A program made the position numbers and the translations under genes. Below are positions 9,792 through 18,399 of a DNA stretch of 64,000 nucleotides, piece after piece. This DNA comes from UBA4459 sp963776205. Its GTDB lineage: Bacteria; Bacteroidota; Bacteroidia; Bacteroidales; F082. Every line of letters begins with the position of its first letter. Position 1 is the first letter of the stretch. The stretch lies in contig CAVZLR010000004.1 of NCBI GenBank assembly GCA_963776205.1, positions 806,001-870,000 of the forward strand. Direction: 5' to 3'. The notes below the pieces were generated by a model that saw only the letters and a list, made by a program, of their open reading frames with translations, made no database searches and had not been told where the DNA came from.

Positions 9792-11263
9792 ATGAAGAAA
9801 ATATTGTTGGTAAATTCCAATACAGAAAGCACTCCTTATCCGGTGTCACCAATAGGACTTTGCATGGTAGCCACTTCCCTTGAGAATGAAGGCTATCAGG
9901 TCCATTTTTCGACGGTCTTTGGAACCATGAAAATTCGAATGGTCATCAAAAAAAAGATGCCCTTACTGAGGTATTGAATGAGTTCCAACCTGAAGTGATA
10001 GGCGTTTCAATTCGCAATATTGATGATATGGTGATGGAACAACCCAAATTCTATATGAACGAGATTGAACAATATTGTATAGAACCAATAAAAAAGTACA
10101 ATAAGGCAATAACTGTTCTTGGCGGGGCTGGGTTTAGCATTTTCCCATATGAACTGCTTCGCCATTGGAAGTTTGATTTTGGTATTATCGGGCCAGGTGA
10201 AGAAACCTTTAAAATACTATTGAAATCAATTGTTAACGGTGATTCTAATGAATGTATCCCAGGTGTGCTGGTTCGAAAATCGAATAATCAAATAGCGGGC
10301 TTGCCAAATTTTAGCAACATTTCAGGTGGATCTGAACTTATAATTCCTGACCCGCGAATTGATAAACATTTGCAGTACAAACCATACCTAAACCGAAGTT
10401 CATATCCCATTCAAACAAAAAGAGGTTGTGCACTCCAATGTGTATATTGCTCCTACCCTTCAATTGAAGGGAAGAAATATCAATTGAGAACTGCTACTGA
10501 CGTAGTTGACGAAATTGAAACCGTAATGAAACGATTACCAGGAATCGTTTTTGAATTTGTTGATTCTACCTTCAATCACCCTCCAAGGCACGCCGAAAAC
10601 ATCTGTCGTGAAATAATCGACAGGGGACTTTTAGTTAAACTAAGAACCATGGGAGTAAATCCTGCAGGTGTAACTCCTGAATTAATTGATTTGATGAGAC
10701 AGGCAGGCTTTGTTCAGATTGACTGCACCCCAGATTCTGCATCAGATACAATACTTCAAAACCTTAGAAAAGGTTTTAAAAGAAAGCAACTTGAAAATGT
10801 TGTACGAATTTTAAAAGATGCTGATATGCCTACCATGTGGTTTTTCATTCTTGGTGGACCTGGTGAGGATAACGAAACGATTGATGAAACTTTCGATTTC
10901 ATTCACAGGTTTATTGATGAACGCGATCTGGTACATATTACTGAAGGGCTTCGCATTTATCCAAATACTGGTCTGGAAGAAATTGCTATTGAAGAAGGAA
11001 TTATAAAAAAAGACAAGAGCCTGCTCGAACCGCATTTCTATATTTCAAGCTTGCTGGGAAAGGATAAATTAACCGCGAGAGTAAAAGAATTTACGTCGCA
11101 ATATCATAATTGCCTCAGATCCGCCGATTCAACACCTTCCAAAGAAATGATTCTAAAAGCACTTGAGATTAGGAAACAAAAAAGCCTGGATGATGAACCC
11201 ATGTTCAGAACCCTGCTGAAGATAAGAAAAGAAGAATTTCAGATTCGAAAGGATAATAAGTAA
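9792..11263 (+). CDS. B12-binding radical SAM protein, one frameshift
   Basis: About 490 residues. Residues 1-150 look like a cobalamin-binding domain (PVSPIGLCMVATSLENEGYQ; LGGAGFSIFPYELLRH; GPGEETF). The radical SAM core follows with RGCALQCVYCSYP, supplying the CxxxCxxC cysteines for the 4Fe-4S cluster, and later TALE-like elements (DCTPDSASDTILQNLRKGF, MWFFILGGPGEDNETI). The frame breaks in a five-T run at 9905-9909; past it the other frame reads DGLWNHENSNGHQKKDAL into the main frame. Class B members typically act in methylation, methylthiolation or cyclisation; no substrate can be named, and no lipid or cofactor genes adjoin it. The family is clear, the function is not. Confidence 0.8.
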
Positions 11264-11264
11264 A

Positions 11265-11318
11265 TAAACTCCCCACGGTGCGAAGGGAGTTTATGGGAGA
11301 TTTTGGTAAATCTCTTTT
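11265..11318. terminator. Two adjacent hairpins after the radical SAM gene
   Basis: Hairpin 1: TAAACTCCC (11265-11273) with GGGAGTTTA (11285-11293). Hairpin 2: GAGATTT (11297-11303) with AAATCTC (11308-11314) followed by TTTTG on the + strand. They can end rightward transcription of the radical SAM gene and may also end the short leftward unit starting at 11355. Confidence 0.6.
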
Positions 11319-11333
11319 GTTCTTTATAAAAAT

Positions 11334-11362
11334 ATGAAGAACAAACAAGCACTACAAATATA
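11334..11362 (-). repeat. Third, diverged copy of the leftward promoter/leader module
   Basis: The - strand reads TATATTTG (11362-11355, a -7 box), TAGT, then GCTTGTTTGTTCTTCAT. The module at 16933-16972 has the same order and spacing (TATATTTG, TGAT, GCTTGTTTTGTTTG...CAT). In both, hairpins follow on the leftward side. I see no coding sequence in 11319-11548 apart from this element. Confidence 0.5.
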
Positions 11363-11548
11363 AGTACCTCATTTTAAATAGCCTAATAAAAAACTATTTA
11401 TTTTCCAATAAACCTGATAAGAAAATCCAATCTTTATTTTGAGAAACATTTTAACTGATAAATTCAATTTCTCTTCAAAGACAGGATGTGCTTGTAGAGC
11501 TTTCAGCTGACCGAATGTAATCTCAAGAAAAAGAAATCCTAATTTACA

Positions 11549-11653
11549 CTAACCTTTTTTAGCTTTCTTTTCTCTTTTCTCAGCTTTTTTTTCTTTTGCT
11601 GTTTTTTGGGCTTCCTTTTTAACGTTCTTTTTTGCGTCCTGTGACTTTGCCAT
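11549..11653 (-). CDS. 34-residue lysine-rich protein
   Basis: ATG at 11653 to TAG at 11549 encodes MAKSQDAKKNVKKEAQKTAK followed by 14 more Lys/Glu/Ala residues, about 40% lysine. Similar tiny basic proteins starting MAK-x-(Q/D) recur across Bacteroidota without a known function; nucleic-acid or ribosome association is a guess from composition. It lies 20 bp downstream of the GH63-like gene on the same strand. The strong compositional bias and clean boundaries suggest a real gene. Confidence 0.55.
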   Translation of the reverse strand: MAKSQDAKKNVKKEAQKTAKEKKAEKREKKAKKG

Positions 11654-11673
11654 GATTCTATTTGCTAAAAAAT

Positions 11674-13581
11674 TTATTTTTCTTGCTCTAAAAGTAATAA
11701 AAAATGTGCCGCTGACCAGGAAAAATGTGGGGCATTTAAAGCCATCCCATTTCTTGGATCATAATTTTCATGAATTGGAGTTTGTCTTTCTAACAACCCT
11801 TCAGCGTGTATTAATAACTTTTCTTTTAGTTGTTCATATTCTTTCTCATATCCATAATTTTTCATGCCTTCCAATGCAAAATAAGCTTGATCTATCCAAA
11901 CTGGTCCTCGCCAATATCCTTTTTCTGGGTCAAATTCCGGATGCGATACTGATAAGGTAGGAAATGGTAAGTATGAATTGAAATGATCACTATCCATAAT
12001 TTTGGCAACTACTCCCTTCGCTTGTTCCTCGCTTGCCACTTCTGCCCAGAGCGTAATCCATGCTTCAGGGCCAATTACTGTAATATGTGATTGATCTGTA
12101 GTACGCTTATCGAAAAAATAAGCATGTTCCTTATTGTAGAATACCTCTTGAATTTTATGTTGTAAACTTTGCAACTGTTTTTCAAATTTATCTGCAAGGT
12201 CAAGCTGCCCAGTTATTTTGGCAAGTTCGATCAGGTACCTTTTTTCTGCATATAAATACGAATTCAGGTCAACTGATTCCTGGTTAAGAGACCATGCATT
12301 AGGATTTATGAAAATCATTTCAGCCGAATCAAATCTGACGGCATTATCCATTCCACTTTCCCAGGCTGCCGCAACCTTTGTTCCATCTGTTGAACCAAAT
12401 TCGCACAATCCGTTTTGATCATGGTCACGCTGTACATACCACCATTCGTGATATTTTATTAATGCTGGAAGCATTTCAATAATAAACGCTGTATCGAAAG
12501 TGCTTTTAAAAACTTCGTTAACGGCCCATGCAGACAAAGGTGGTTTTGTGTTGCGCCAGTTATTTTTTTCGATCAAGGTATCTCTGAAAATACAATCCGG
12601 AATCATACCATCTTTATTTTGGATATCAAACATAGCCTTGATTTGATCTTTAGCAAGCTCAGGTTCAATTCCCGCTAGTGCCACAGCATGTTTCCACGAA
12701 TCCCAGGCCCAAAAGCCATGGAAACCACGGTAAGCATATGATGGGAATAAACCGGCATGTTTGAGTTCTCCTACCGGGTGGCGCCAATTCGTAATTAAAG
12801 TCTGGATGCATTTTGCAGCTAAAATCTGTTCTTGCATGTGTAAATTTTGAAAGGACTGAAGATATTTTTCCCACCTTTTATTATTTTTCAGGAATTGATT
12901 ATCTGCATCTATAAATGGATTATCAATATTATATTTTTCTGCGTTAAAACGGTGCCTTACAGCAATATATCCAGTGAGTGAATCATGTGCATTTAATATT
13001 TCATCCCGAGAGGCAATATTTTCAGAAATCTGATGAATTTTGTTAAAATCCACTTCCATTTGCGCGTTTCCGAGGTCATAATGAACAGAGAGATTATGTA
13101 TAACTGGATTAAAATCTGCTAATTCCCAATTAACTCTGAAGTGAACTACATTAACGGTTGGATTATAAATTTGATATTTTATCAGAACTGTTTGATGATC
13201 TCTATATATTGTTTCTAATGCTATATCCAAATCATCACTTATACCTCTTTGATACATACTACCTGGCAAGGAATAGTTTTCGATATCAAAATGAACAGCA
13301 TGGTCGTCAGTGTCAACAGAAAAAATGATCAATGGTTCAGGCAAGAAATATCCGTTGCTATCAGATAATATCAATGGCTTTCCAATTCCTAATTCATTCT
13401 CATCAGGAAAACCAATACCAAACCACGCTCCCATATCTGAGAATATGCCCGGTGTGATATCGGCATAATTAAAAAGATTTATCGATTCGCATTCTTGTAT
13501 TTCTGATTGTGTTGCTTCCCATTTACATGCAGTTTGAAATAATATGAACACAATAGCTAAAATGCTAGTAAGGTATTTCAT
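11674..13581 (-). CDS. GH63-like (clan GH-G) glycoside hydrolase lipoprotein
   Basis: A 635-residue secreted lipoprotein (signal ending FQTAC). After an N-terminal beta domain of about 200 residues comes an (alpha/alpha)6 barrel of the trehalase/GH63/mannosylglycerate-hydrolase type: GFWAWDSWKHAVALAG, then WESGMDNAVRF, whose Asp is the expected general acid, then GYWRGPVWIDQAYFAL, and HENYDP, whose Glu is the expected base. Characterised GH63 enzymes are inverting alpha-glucosidases; eukaryotic processing glucosidase I cuts Glc-alpha-1,2-Glc and E. coli YgjK acts on Glc-alpha-1,3-Gal. It starts 13 bp after the kinase/M23/lyase gene, so the two are probably co-transcribed. The context suggests a glucoside linked to hydroxylysine as substrate (inference). 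The frame is intact. Confidence 0.8.
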   Translation of the reverse strand: MKYLTSILAIVFILFQTACKWEATQSEIQECESINLFNYADITPGIFSDMGAWFGIGFPDENELGIGKPLILSDSNGYFLPEPLIIFSVDTDDHAVHFDIENYSLPGSMYQRGISDDLDIALETIYRDHQTVLIKYQIYNPTVNVVHFRVNWELADFNPVIHNLSVHYDLGNAQMEVDFNKIHQISENIASRDEILNAHDSLTGYIAVRHRFNAEKYNIDNPFIDADNQFLKNNKRWEKYLQSFQNLHMQEQILAAKCIQTLITNWRHPVGELKHAGLFPSYAYRGFHGFWAWDSWKHAVALAGIEPELAKDQIKAMFDIQNKDGMIPDCIFRDTLIEKNNWRNTKPPLSAWAVNEVFKSTFDTAFIIEMLPALIKYHEWWYVQRDHDQNGLCEFGSTDGTKVAAAWESGMDNAVRFDSAEMIFINPNAWSLNQESVDLNSYLYAEKRYLIELAKITGQLDLADKFEKQLQSLQHKIQEVFYNKEHAYFFDKRTTDQSHITVIGPEAWITLWAEVASEEQAKGVVAKIMDSDHFNSYLPFPTLSVSHPEFDPEKGYWRGPVWIDQAYFALEGMKNYGYEKEYEQLKEKLLIHAEGLLERQTPIHENYDPRNGMALNAPHFSWSAAHFLLLLEQEK

Positions 13582-13594
13582 CTAGGTCTTCTTA

Positions 13595-16500
13595 TCATTT
13601 GTCATTCAATTGCATAAAATCTTCTTTCAAAATCATAGATAGTCTATGTATCAGTTCGTCTGCATTTTCTTTTGAAAAAACCATGGGAGGTTTAATCTTT
13701 ATAACATTATGATCAGGGCCGTCTGTACTCATCAGTATGGCTAAATCACTCATCCGATTGGCAAGATAACTGGCTTTAGCACCAAGTGGTTTTTTATCTT
13801 TATCATTTAATTCAAAACCAAGAAACAAGCCTTGTCCTCTTACATCACCTATTATCGGAAAGTCTTTTTGAAGTACCTTTAAATGATCTTTCAAATACAA
13901 ACCTACCATAAGTGCATTGTTCTGCAGTTTTTCTTCTTCAATTACTTTCAGGACTTCATTACCAATGGCACATGAAACCGGATTTCCGCCAAATGTGTTG
14001 AAATACTCCATGCCATTTGCAAAGGCATCAGCAACTTTTTTCGTGCATACTACTGCTGCTAGTGGATGCCCATTACCAATTGGCTTTCCAATTGTAACAA
14101 TATCAGGAACGACATCATGTAATTCAAACGCCCAGAATGAACTTCCAACGCGGCCACAGCCCACCTGCACTTCATCAGCGATGCAGACACCTCCTGCTTC
14201 TCGTATTACACTGTAGGCTGTCTTTAAATAATTCTTAGGGAGTTCAATTTGTCCACCACAACTGATAATGCTTTCACATATAAAAGCCTGCTACATTCCT
14301 ACCTTCTTCTTGAATATTTAAAACTTGCTGTTTTATATGTGACGCATATTTTTCAGCTGCAGTCGCACCCTGATAAATTCCTCTGAAAGTGTCTGGCAGC
14401 GGAACGATATGTGTATGCTCAGGACACCCCTTTCCTCCTTCGCTATCAAATTTATACGAACTCACATCAATACAAGCGTTGGTATTACCGTGATAGCCGA
14501 TCTCAACAGCTATCATATCCTTTTGTCCCGTATAGGTTTTGGCCATCCTCAATGCCAATTCATTGGCTTCACTACCTGAATTTACAAAATATACAACGGA
14601 TAATTCTTTTGGAAATGTCTTCAGGAGTTGGTTTGCAAATTCAACGATATTATCATGCAAATACCTCGTGTTTGTATTTAAAACGGCCATTTGTTTTTGT
14701 CCGGCCTCAACAACGCGCGAATGCTCATGACCCACATGAGCAACATTATTAACAGTATCTAGATATTTTCGTCCGGTTTCATCAATCAAATACACACCCT
14801 CTCCCCTTACCATTTTTAATGGTTTTTCATATGAGAGGCTCAGGTTTTTGCCGAGATGCCTCTCTCTGATTTTAATTATTTCTGCTGCATCATTAGCTTG
14901 CTGCTTGTGAGATGGCCTTGTATTGAATAACAAATTCGGATCGGGACAAATGCTGCGCCATATCTCAATTTCTGATGGAAAAGCTACTCCTGGAAAGTCA
15001 TTTGTATTACCCAGCATATCCAGCATTAGCTGAAAATGCAAATGCGGCGCCCAATTTCCATTTTCTGAATTATTCCCTACATACGCAATTAATTCACCTT
15101 TTTGAACAAATTCGCCCATAGTGAATAGTTTCATAGTACTGCGCGATAAGTGTCCGTATAAAGTGTAAAATTTGAGGTTATTATCAAAAGCATGCTCAAG
15201 GATTAACGTTGGTCCATAGTCCTTATCTCCAACATTGTTGTGAATACTGAAAACTTTTCCATCAAATAAAGAGTGCACAGGTGTTTCTTTCTCAACCCAA
15301 AAATCAATACCCAGGTGAATGGTTCGATACTCCGGTCCGTTATTACCTTCCTTTTTAAATATATCTGATGTATAAAATGGTCTTGCTTCCAAATATCCTC
15401 CTGCAATAATTGCTTTTGGATTTGCTAACTGCAAGGCTCTTAATTTATTTGAAGTTAAGGCATTATCCAGATAAGCTTTCCTGTTTCCTAGCCATGAGCT
15501 TGAAACACTCAAGTCTACGGAAAGCGTTTTTTTAATGATTAGCGTTGGAAAAAGATCTTGAACCTTACAGGTATTTTTACCAATCCACTTTTTAAAATCC
15601 ATTTCAAGAGGACTTGGGTTTAACCCACAAGCATTTCTAAAACTGTATGTTACCAGAGTATTATTGAGCTCATGCCACTTTTTTAGCAAGTCAATCGCCG
15701 ATTCCTCACTTATCAGTAGGTATGCATTTTCAGGTTCTTTAGATTTATTAATAGCAGATTTAGTAAGACTTATTACGAGGCGCATGGCTATTAAATCGTA
15801 AAGGAGGTTAAGCTCTTCTTCATCAATCTGAAATACCGAATGATATCCCCTAACAATTTGTATTGCAGCCTGTAGAGGGTCACTTTTATCCATTATAGCA
15901 TAAGCAATGGTAATTGCAAGGTTGTTAATTTGCGAAGTATAAATTGAGTCTCCATAATCAATAATCGCTTTAACCTCAGGATATGATAAGTTTTGAGAAA
16001 CTATAATATTATTGTCATTTATATCATTATGAATAACTCCCTTATTGAGATTGTTTAATCTCGGAAGAATTTCTAAAAACCTATTCTGAAAATATGTTAC
16101 TGTACTTTTTAGCTCGCCAGTAAAAAGATCAATAAATTCATGTGTCCACGATGCCTGATTTATATCCCATTCAAACTCTCTGTGTGCTAATGGATGATCA
16201 AAATCCTGCAATACTTTGGTTACTTGAGCAGATTCGATTCCAAGAGAAAACAGCAAACTGTCATTATGAGGCTTTATTGATGACCACATCTTTCCATCGA
16301 TCCATGTATATAACCTTACCCACCTTGTTTGTCCCGAATTATCCATCCATCTGCTGATACAGCTTCCATCACTATTCTTAATAATTTGGGGGGCTAAAAG
16401 ACCAGTGGATGATTTATTTATGTGCTTTAGAATTTTATACTGATAATCAATGAAATCTTTTTTTATATCAGGTCTGCTAACTTTTAGGATATATGTACCA

Positions 16501-16646
16501 CTTTCATTATTCACCCTGAAATTAAAGTCTAATTCACCAGGCAGCTCAGTAATTTTTCCCTGCATCTTGTAATACTTATCAAGGATACTTTTTGCCTGAC
16601 TCCTATCAATTCTAATCTTTGAATATGGTGGTATTGACTTTTTCAA
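13595..16646 (-). CDS. Trifunctional APH-type kinase / M23 / class III phospholyase (hydroxylysine kinase-phospholyase-like), one frameshift
   Basis: About 1016 residues in three parts. Residues 20-340: aminoglycoside-phosphotransferase-fold kinase (catalytic HNDINDNN, metal-binding IIDYGD). About 440-560: M23 peptidase fold with metal ligands HLGID and HLHF. From about 590: class III PLP enzyme closely resembling vertebrate AGXT2L1/AGXT2L2 (NNVAHVGHEH, NTNTRYLHDNIVEFA, ADEVQVGCGR, TIGKPIGNGHP with the PLP lysine, FNTFGGNPVSCA, DGPDHNVIKIKPPM). The vertebrate partners are hydroxylysine kinase (AGPHD1) and the ammoniophospholyases for 5-phosphohydroxylysine and phosphoethanolamine; bi- and trifunctional bacterial fusions are known. 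A TTTT run (- strand of 14282-14285) has one base too many; removing it gives GFICESIISCGGQIELPKNY across the gap. The start is TTG at 16646, with no nearer ATG, so the N-terminus is uncertain. No signal peptide: cytoplasmic. Confidence 0.85.
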
Positions 16647-16740
16647 TTAATTGTAATTCAGATTATTGTTATGTAAATGAATTGCGCTACCTATGTCTGA
16701 CAAAAATAGGAAATCAATGTGTCAAATTGAAAATGAATGT

Positions 16741-16812
16741 CAATAAAAAAACCCATCCAATACTCATAAGTATTTGGATGGGCTCCAATTATGAAAAACA
16801 AACAAAACAAGC
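16741..16812 (-). repeat. Leftward terminator module, copy 1 (promoter part decayed)
   Basis: On the - strand: GCTTGTTTTGTTTG... (16812-16785, identical over 28 bp to copy 2), then a 13-bp stem (16752-16782, GGATGGG/CCCATCC ends) and a run of seven T, a strong leftward intrinsic terminator. The position matching the -7 box of copy 2 reads TATATTAA, so the promoter looks degraded. It lies about 100 bp ahead of the kinase/lyase gene. Confidence 0.7.
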
Positions 16813-16890
16813 GTCTTAATATACTGAATAGATCTAAAAAGGTTACAGCAGATTATAAAATTGATTGGAGACTCCGATTGGTAGGTCTTA

Positions 16891-16972
16891 CAATAAAAAA
16901 ACCCACCCGAGATATAAAACCTTTGGGTGGGCCCAATTATGAAAAACAAACAAAACAAGCATCACAAATATA
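16891..16972 (-). repeat. Leftward promoter/leader/terminator module, copy 2
   Basis: The - strand reads TATATTTG (16972-16965), TGAT, the shared 28-bp segment (16960-16933), then stem CCCACCC/GGGTGGG (16902-16931) and seven T (16894-16901). The A-tract/CCCA(C/T)CC start of the hairpin is also shared with copy 1, so about 70 bp is duplicated in tandem 150 bp apart. A transcript started here would be only about 70 nt unless it reads through. Confidence 0.7.
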
Positions 16973-16994
16973 TACAATTTTTAATTAGTCCAAA
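16965..16994 (-). promoter_or_regulatory. Leftward promoter of module copy 2
   Basis: On the - strand TTTG (16994-16991), 18 nt, then TATATTTG (16972-16965): close to the Bacteroidetes consensus. Likely start of transcription near 16958. Confidence 0.7.
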
Positions 16995-17032
16995 CTTTTT
17001 TTAATAAATTTTTAAATGAAACACAAAATTTG

Positions 17033-17253
17033 CAAAAGCAGGCAGATGAATTTCTTCATCCACCTGCCGGTTGCTTGCTTTGTGTCATTTCAATTTAATA
17101 CCTAAAGCAGGATCAAATTGTATATTTTATTCTTATCAAAAAGAAATAATAACGTCCTAGTTTACAATTACTTGTAAGCAACATAGCTTGTGAAATCTGA
17201 AGATACTCTTAATTTTTCCCTGAACGAGAAACAAGATAGGTTCCCGAATAACC
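17033..17253 (-). ncRNA. Candidate leftward non-coding transcript
   Basis: A promoter-like TTG-N20-TATATTTG on the - strand (17287-17257) is followed, with no convincing coding sequence, by a 13-bp hairpin with a four-base loop (17067-17055 with 17050-17038) and TTTTGC. This would give an RNA of about 215 nt. I recognise no known RNA family: it lacks tmRNA, SRP and RNase P signatures, and its ends do not pair as in 6S RNA. It could also be the 5' leader of the kinase/lyase gene. The rest of 16647-17426 holds only these elements. Confidence 0.35.
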
Positions 17254-17256
17254 ATG

Positions 17257-17287
17257 CAAATATAAGATTCAATTTGATAATTGTCAA
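17257..17287 (-). promoter_or_regulatory. Leftward promoter ahead of the 17038-17067 hairpin
   Basis: On the - strand TTG (17287-17285), 20 nt, TATATTTG (17264-17257). It could drive a small RNA or a long leader for the kinase/lyase gene at 16646. Confidence 0.6.
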
Positions 17288-17426
17288 TTAAAATTTAAAA
17301 AAATATAAATTTAATTTAAAATTCCATGTAAAATTGATGGCTAAGGGCGTTAAAATCTTACTTAAATTACGCCTCCAGAAGGAAGAATTTATACTTTTAA
17401 CAATCAATTCACCTATTCGCCTTTCT

Positions 17427-18389
17427 ATGCTTATTATAAATTCTAACGATCTTAAGAATTCAATCTCAGTTTTAGATGCTTTAAAATCTGTTGAAGATGC
17501 TTTTATATTGCAGGAATCTGATAATTATCTGATGCCGGACAGGATGCACATCGGGTATAAGGGGAATACCTTGCTCCTGATGCCAGCTTTTGCAGAAGAT
17601 TATTTCAGTACCAAGCTTGTATCTGTATTTCCTGGTAACCCTAAGAAGAATCATTCTGTTATTTATGGAGCAGTCATCCTGAATAACGCTGATACCGGCG
17701 AACCACTCGCCCTTATTGATGGCCGCATGCTGACAGCAATAAGGACTGGCGCTATTGGTGGGCTCGGAATAACATATACTACACCACTAGGTTTAAAGAG
17801 ATTAGGGTTAATAGGTGCGGGACAACAGGGGTTTCACCAAATATTGTTTGCCTGCACGGTAAGAAATATTGAACAAGTTTTTATTTATGACCCTTTTCAT
17901 AAAAACATTCAACAATTTCAATCAGATTTACAAAAAATTTTACCCCATATTCAGTTTACAATTACGAAGAATGTGACAGACTGTATTGCAAATTCAGAAG
18001 CAGTAATAACAGCTACAACATCTGATAAGCCTGTTATTCCTAATGAATTTGATTTTATTGAAGGGAAACACTTTATTGGTATTGGTTCATATAAACCTGA
18101 TATGAGGGAATATCCTGATAAATTATTCACTTGCTTAAATAATATTATTGTAGACACTGATCATGCCAAGTCGGAGTCGGGTGATATAAAGGAGCCTTTA
18201 AATAAGGGGTTAATAGACGAAAGAAATATATATCAATTAGGAAAATTGATCAATAAAGAAATTGCAATTGATGTAAATACGACAACATTTTTCAAATCCG
18301 TTGGAATGGCATTATTTGATTTATGTATTTCTGCAACAATTTATAAAAATGCAGTAATGAAAGGTATTGGAACAGAAGTTGATTTTTAA
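17427..18389 (+). CDS. Ornithine cyclodeaminase/mu-crystallin family, probable delta-1-pyrroline-2-carboxylate reductase
   Basis: About 320 residues from ATG 17427; the frame extends upstream to 17334, but family members start near MLIINSNDL. It has the family's substrate region (MPDRMHIGYKGNTLLLMPA) and a Rossmann NAD(P) motif (GLIGAGQQGFHQ). Relatives deaminate ornithine or reduce cyclic ketimines. Here the next gene, 10 bp downstream, looks like trans-3-hydroxy-L-proline dehydratase, whose product delta-1-pyrroline-2-carboxylate is reduced to L-proline by members of this family (LhpI type). That pairing makes the reductase role more likely than ornithine cyclisation. The frame is intact. 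Confidence 0.8.
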   Translation: MLIINSNDLKNSISVLDALKSVEDAFILQESDNYLMPDRMHIGYKGNTLLLMPAFAEDYFSTKLVSVFPGNPKKNHSVIYGAVILNNADTGEPLALIDGRMLTAIRTGAIGGLGITYTTPLGLKRLGLIGAGQQGFHQILFACTVRNIEQVFIYDPFHKNIQQFQSDLQKILPHIQFTITKNVTDCIANSEAVITATTSDKPVIPNEFDFIEGKHFIGIGSYKPDMREYPDKLFTCLNNIIVDTDHAKSESGDIKEPLNKGLIDERNIYQLGKLINKEIAIDVNTTTFFKSVGMALFDLCISATIYKNAVMKGIGTEVDF

Positions 18390-18399
18390 TTTGTAAATA

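Noticed and set aside
16933..16963. A classical amino-acid leader peptide (MLVLFVFHNW...) on the - strand of copy 2
   Set aside because: The frame has no run of a single regulatory codon, is not kept in the third copy, and the following gene is not an amino-acid biosynthesis gene. An RNA-level role fits better.
16764..16988. Overlapping 60-65-codon frames on both strands across the repeated modules
   Set aside because: They run through two terminator hairpins and the duplicated 28-bp element; their similarity comes from the DNA repeat and no codon pattern or start signal supports them.
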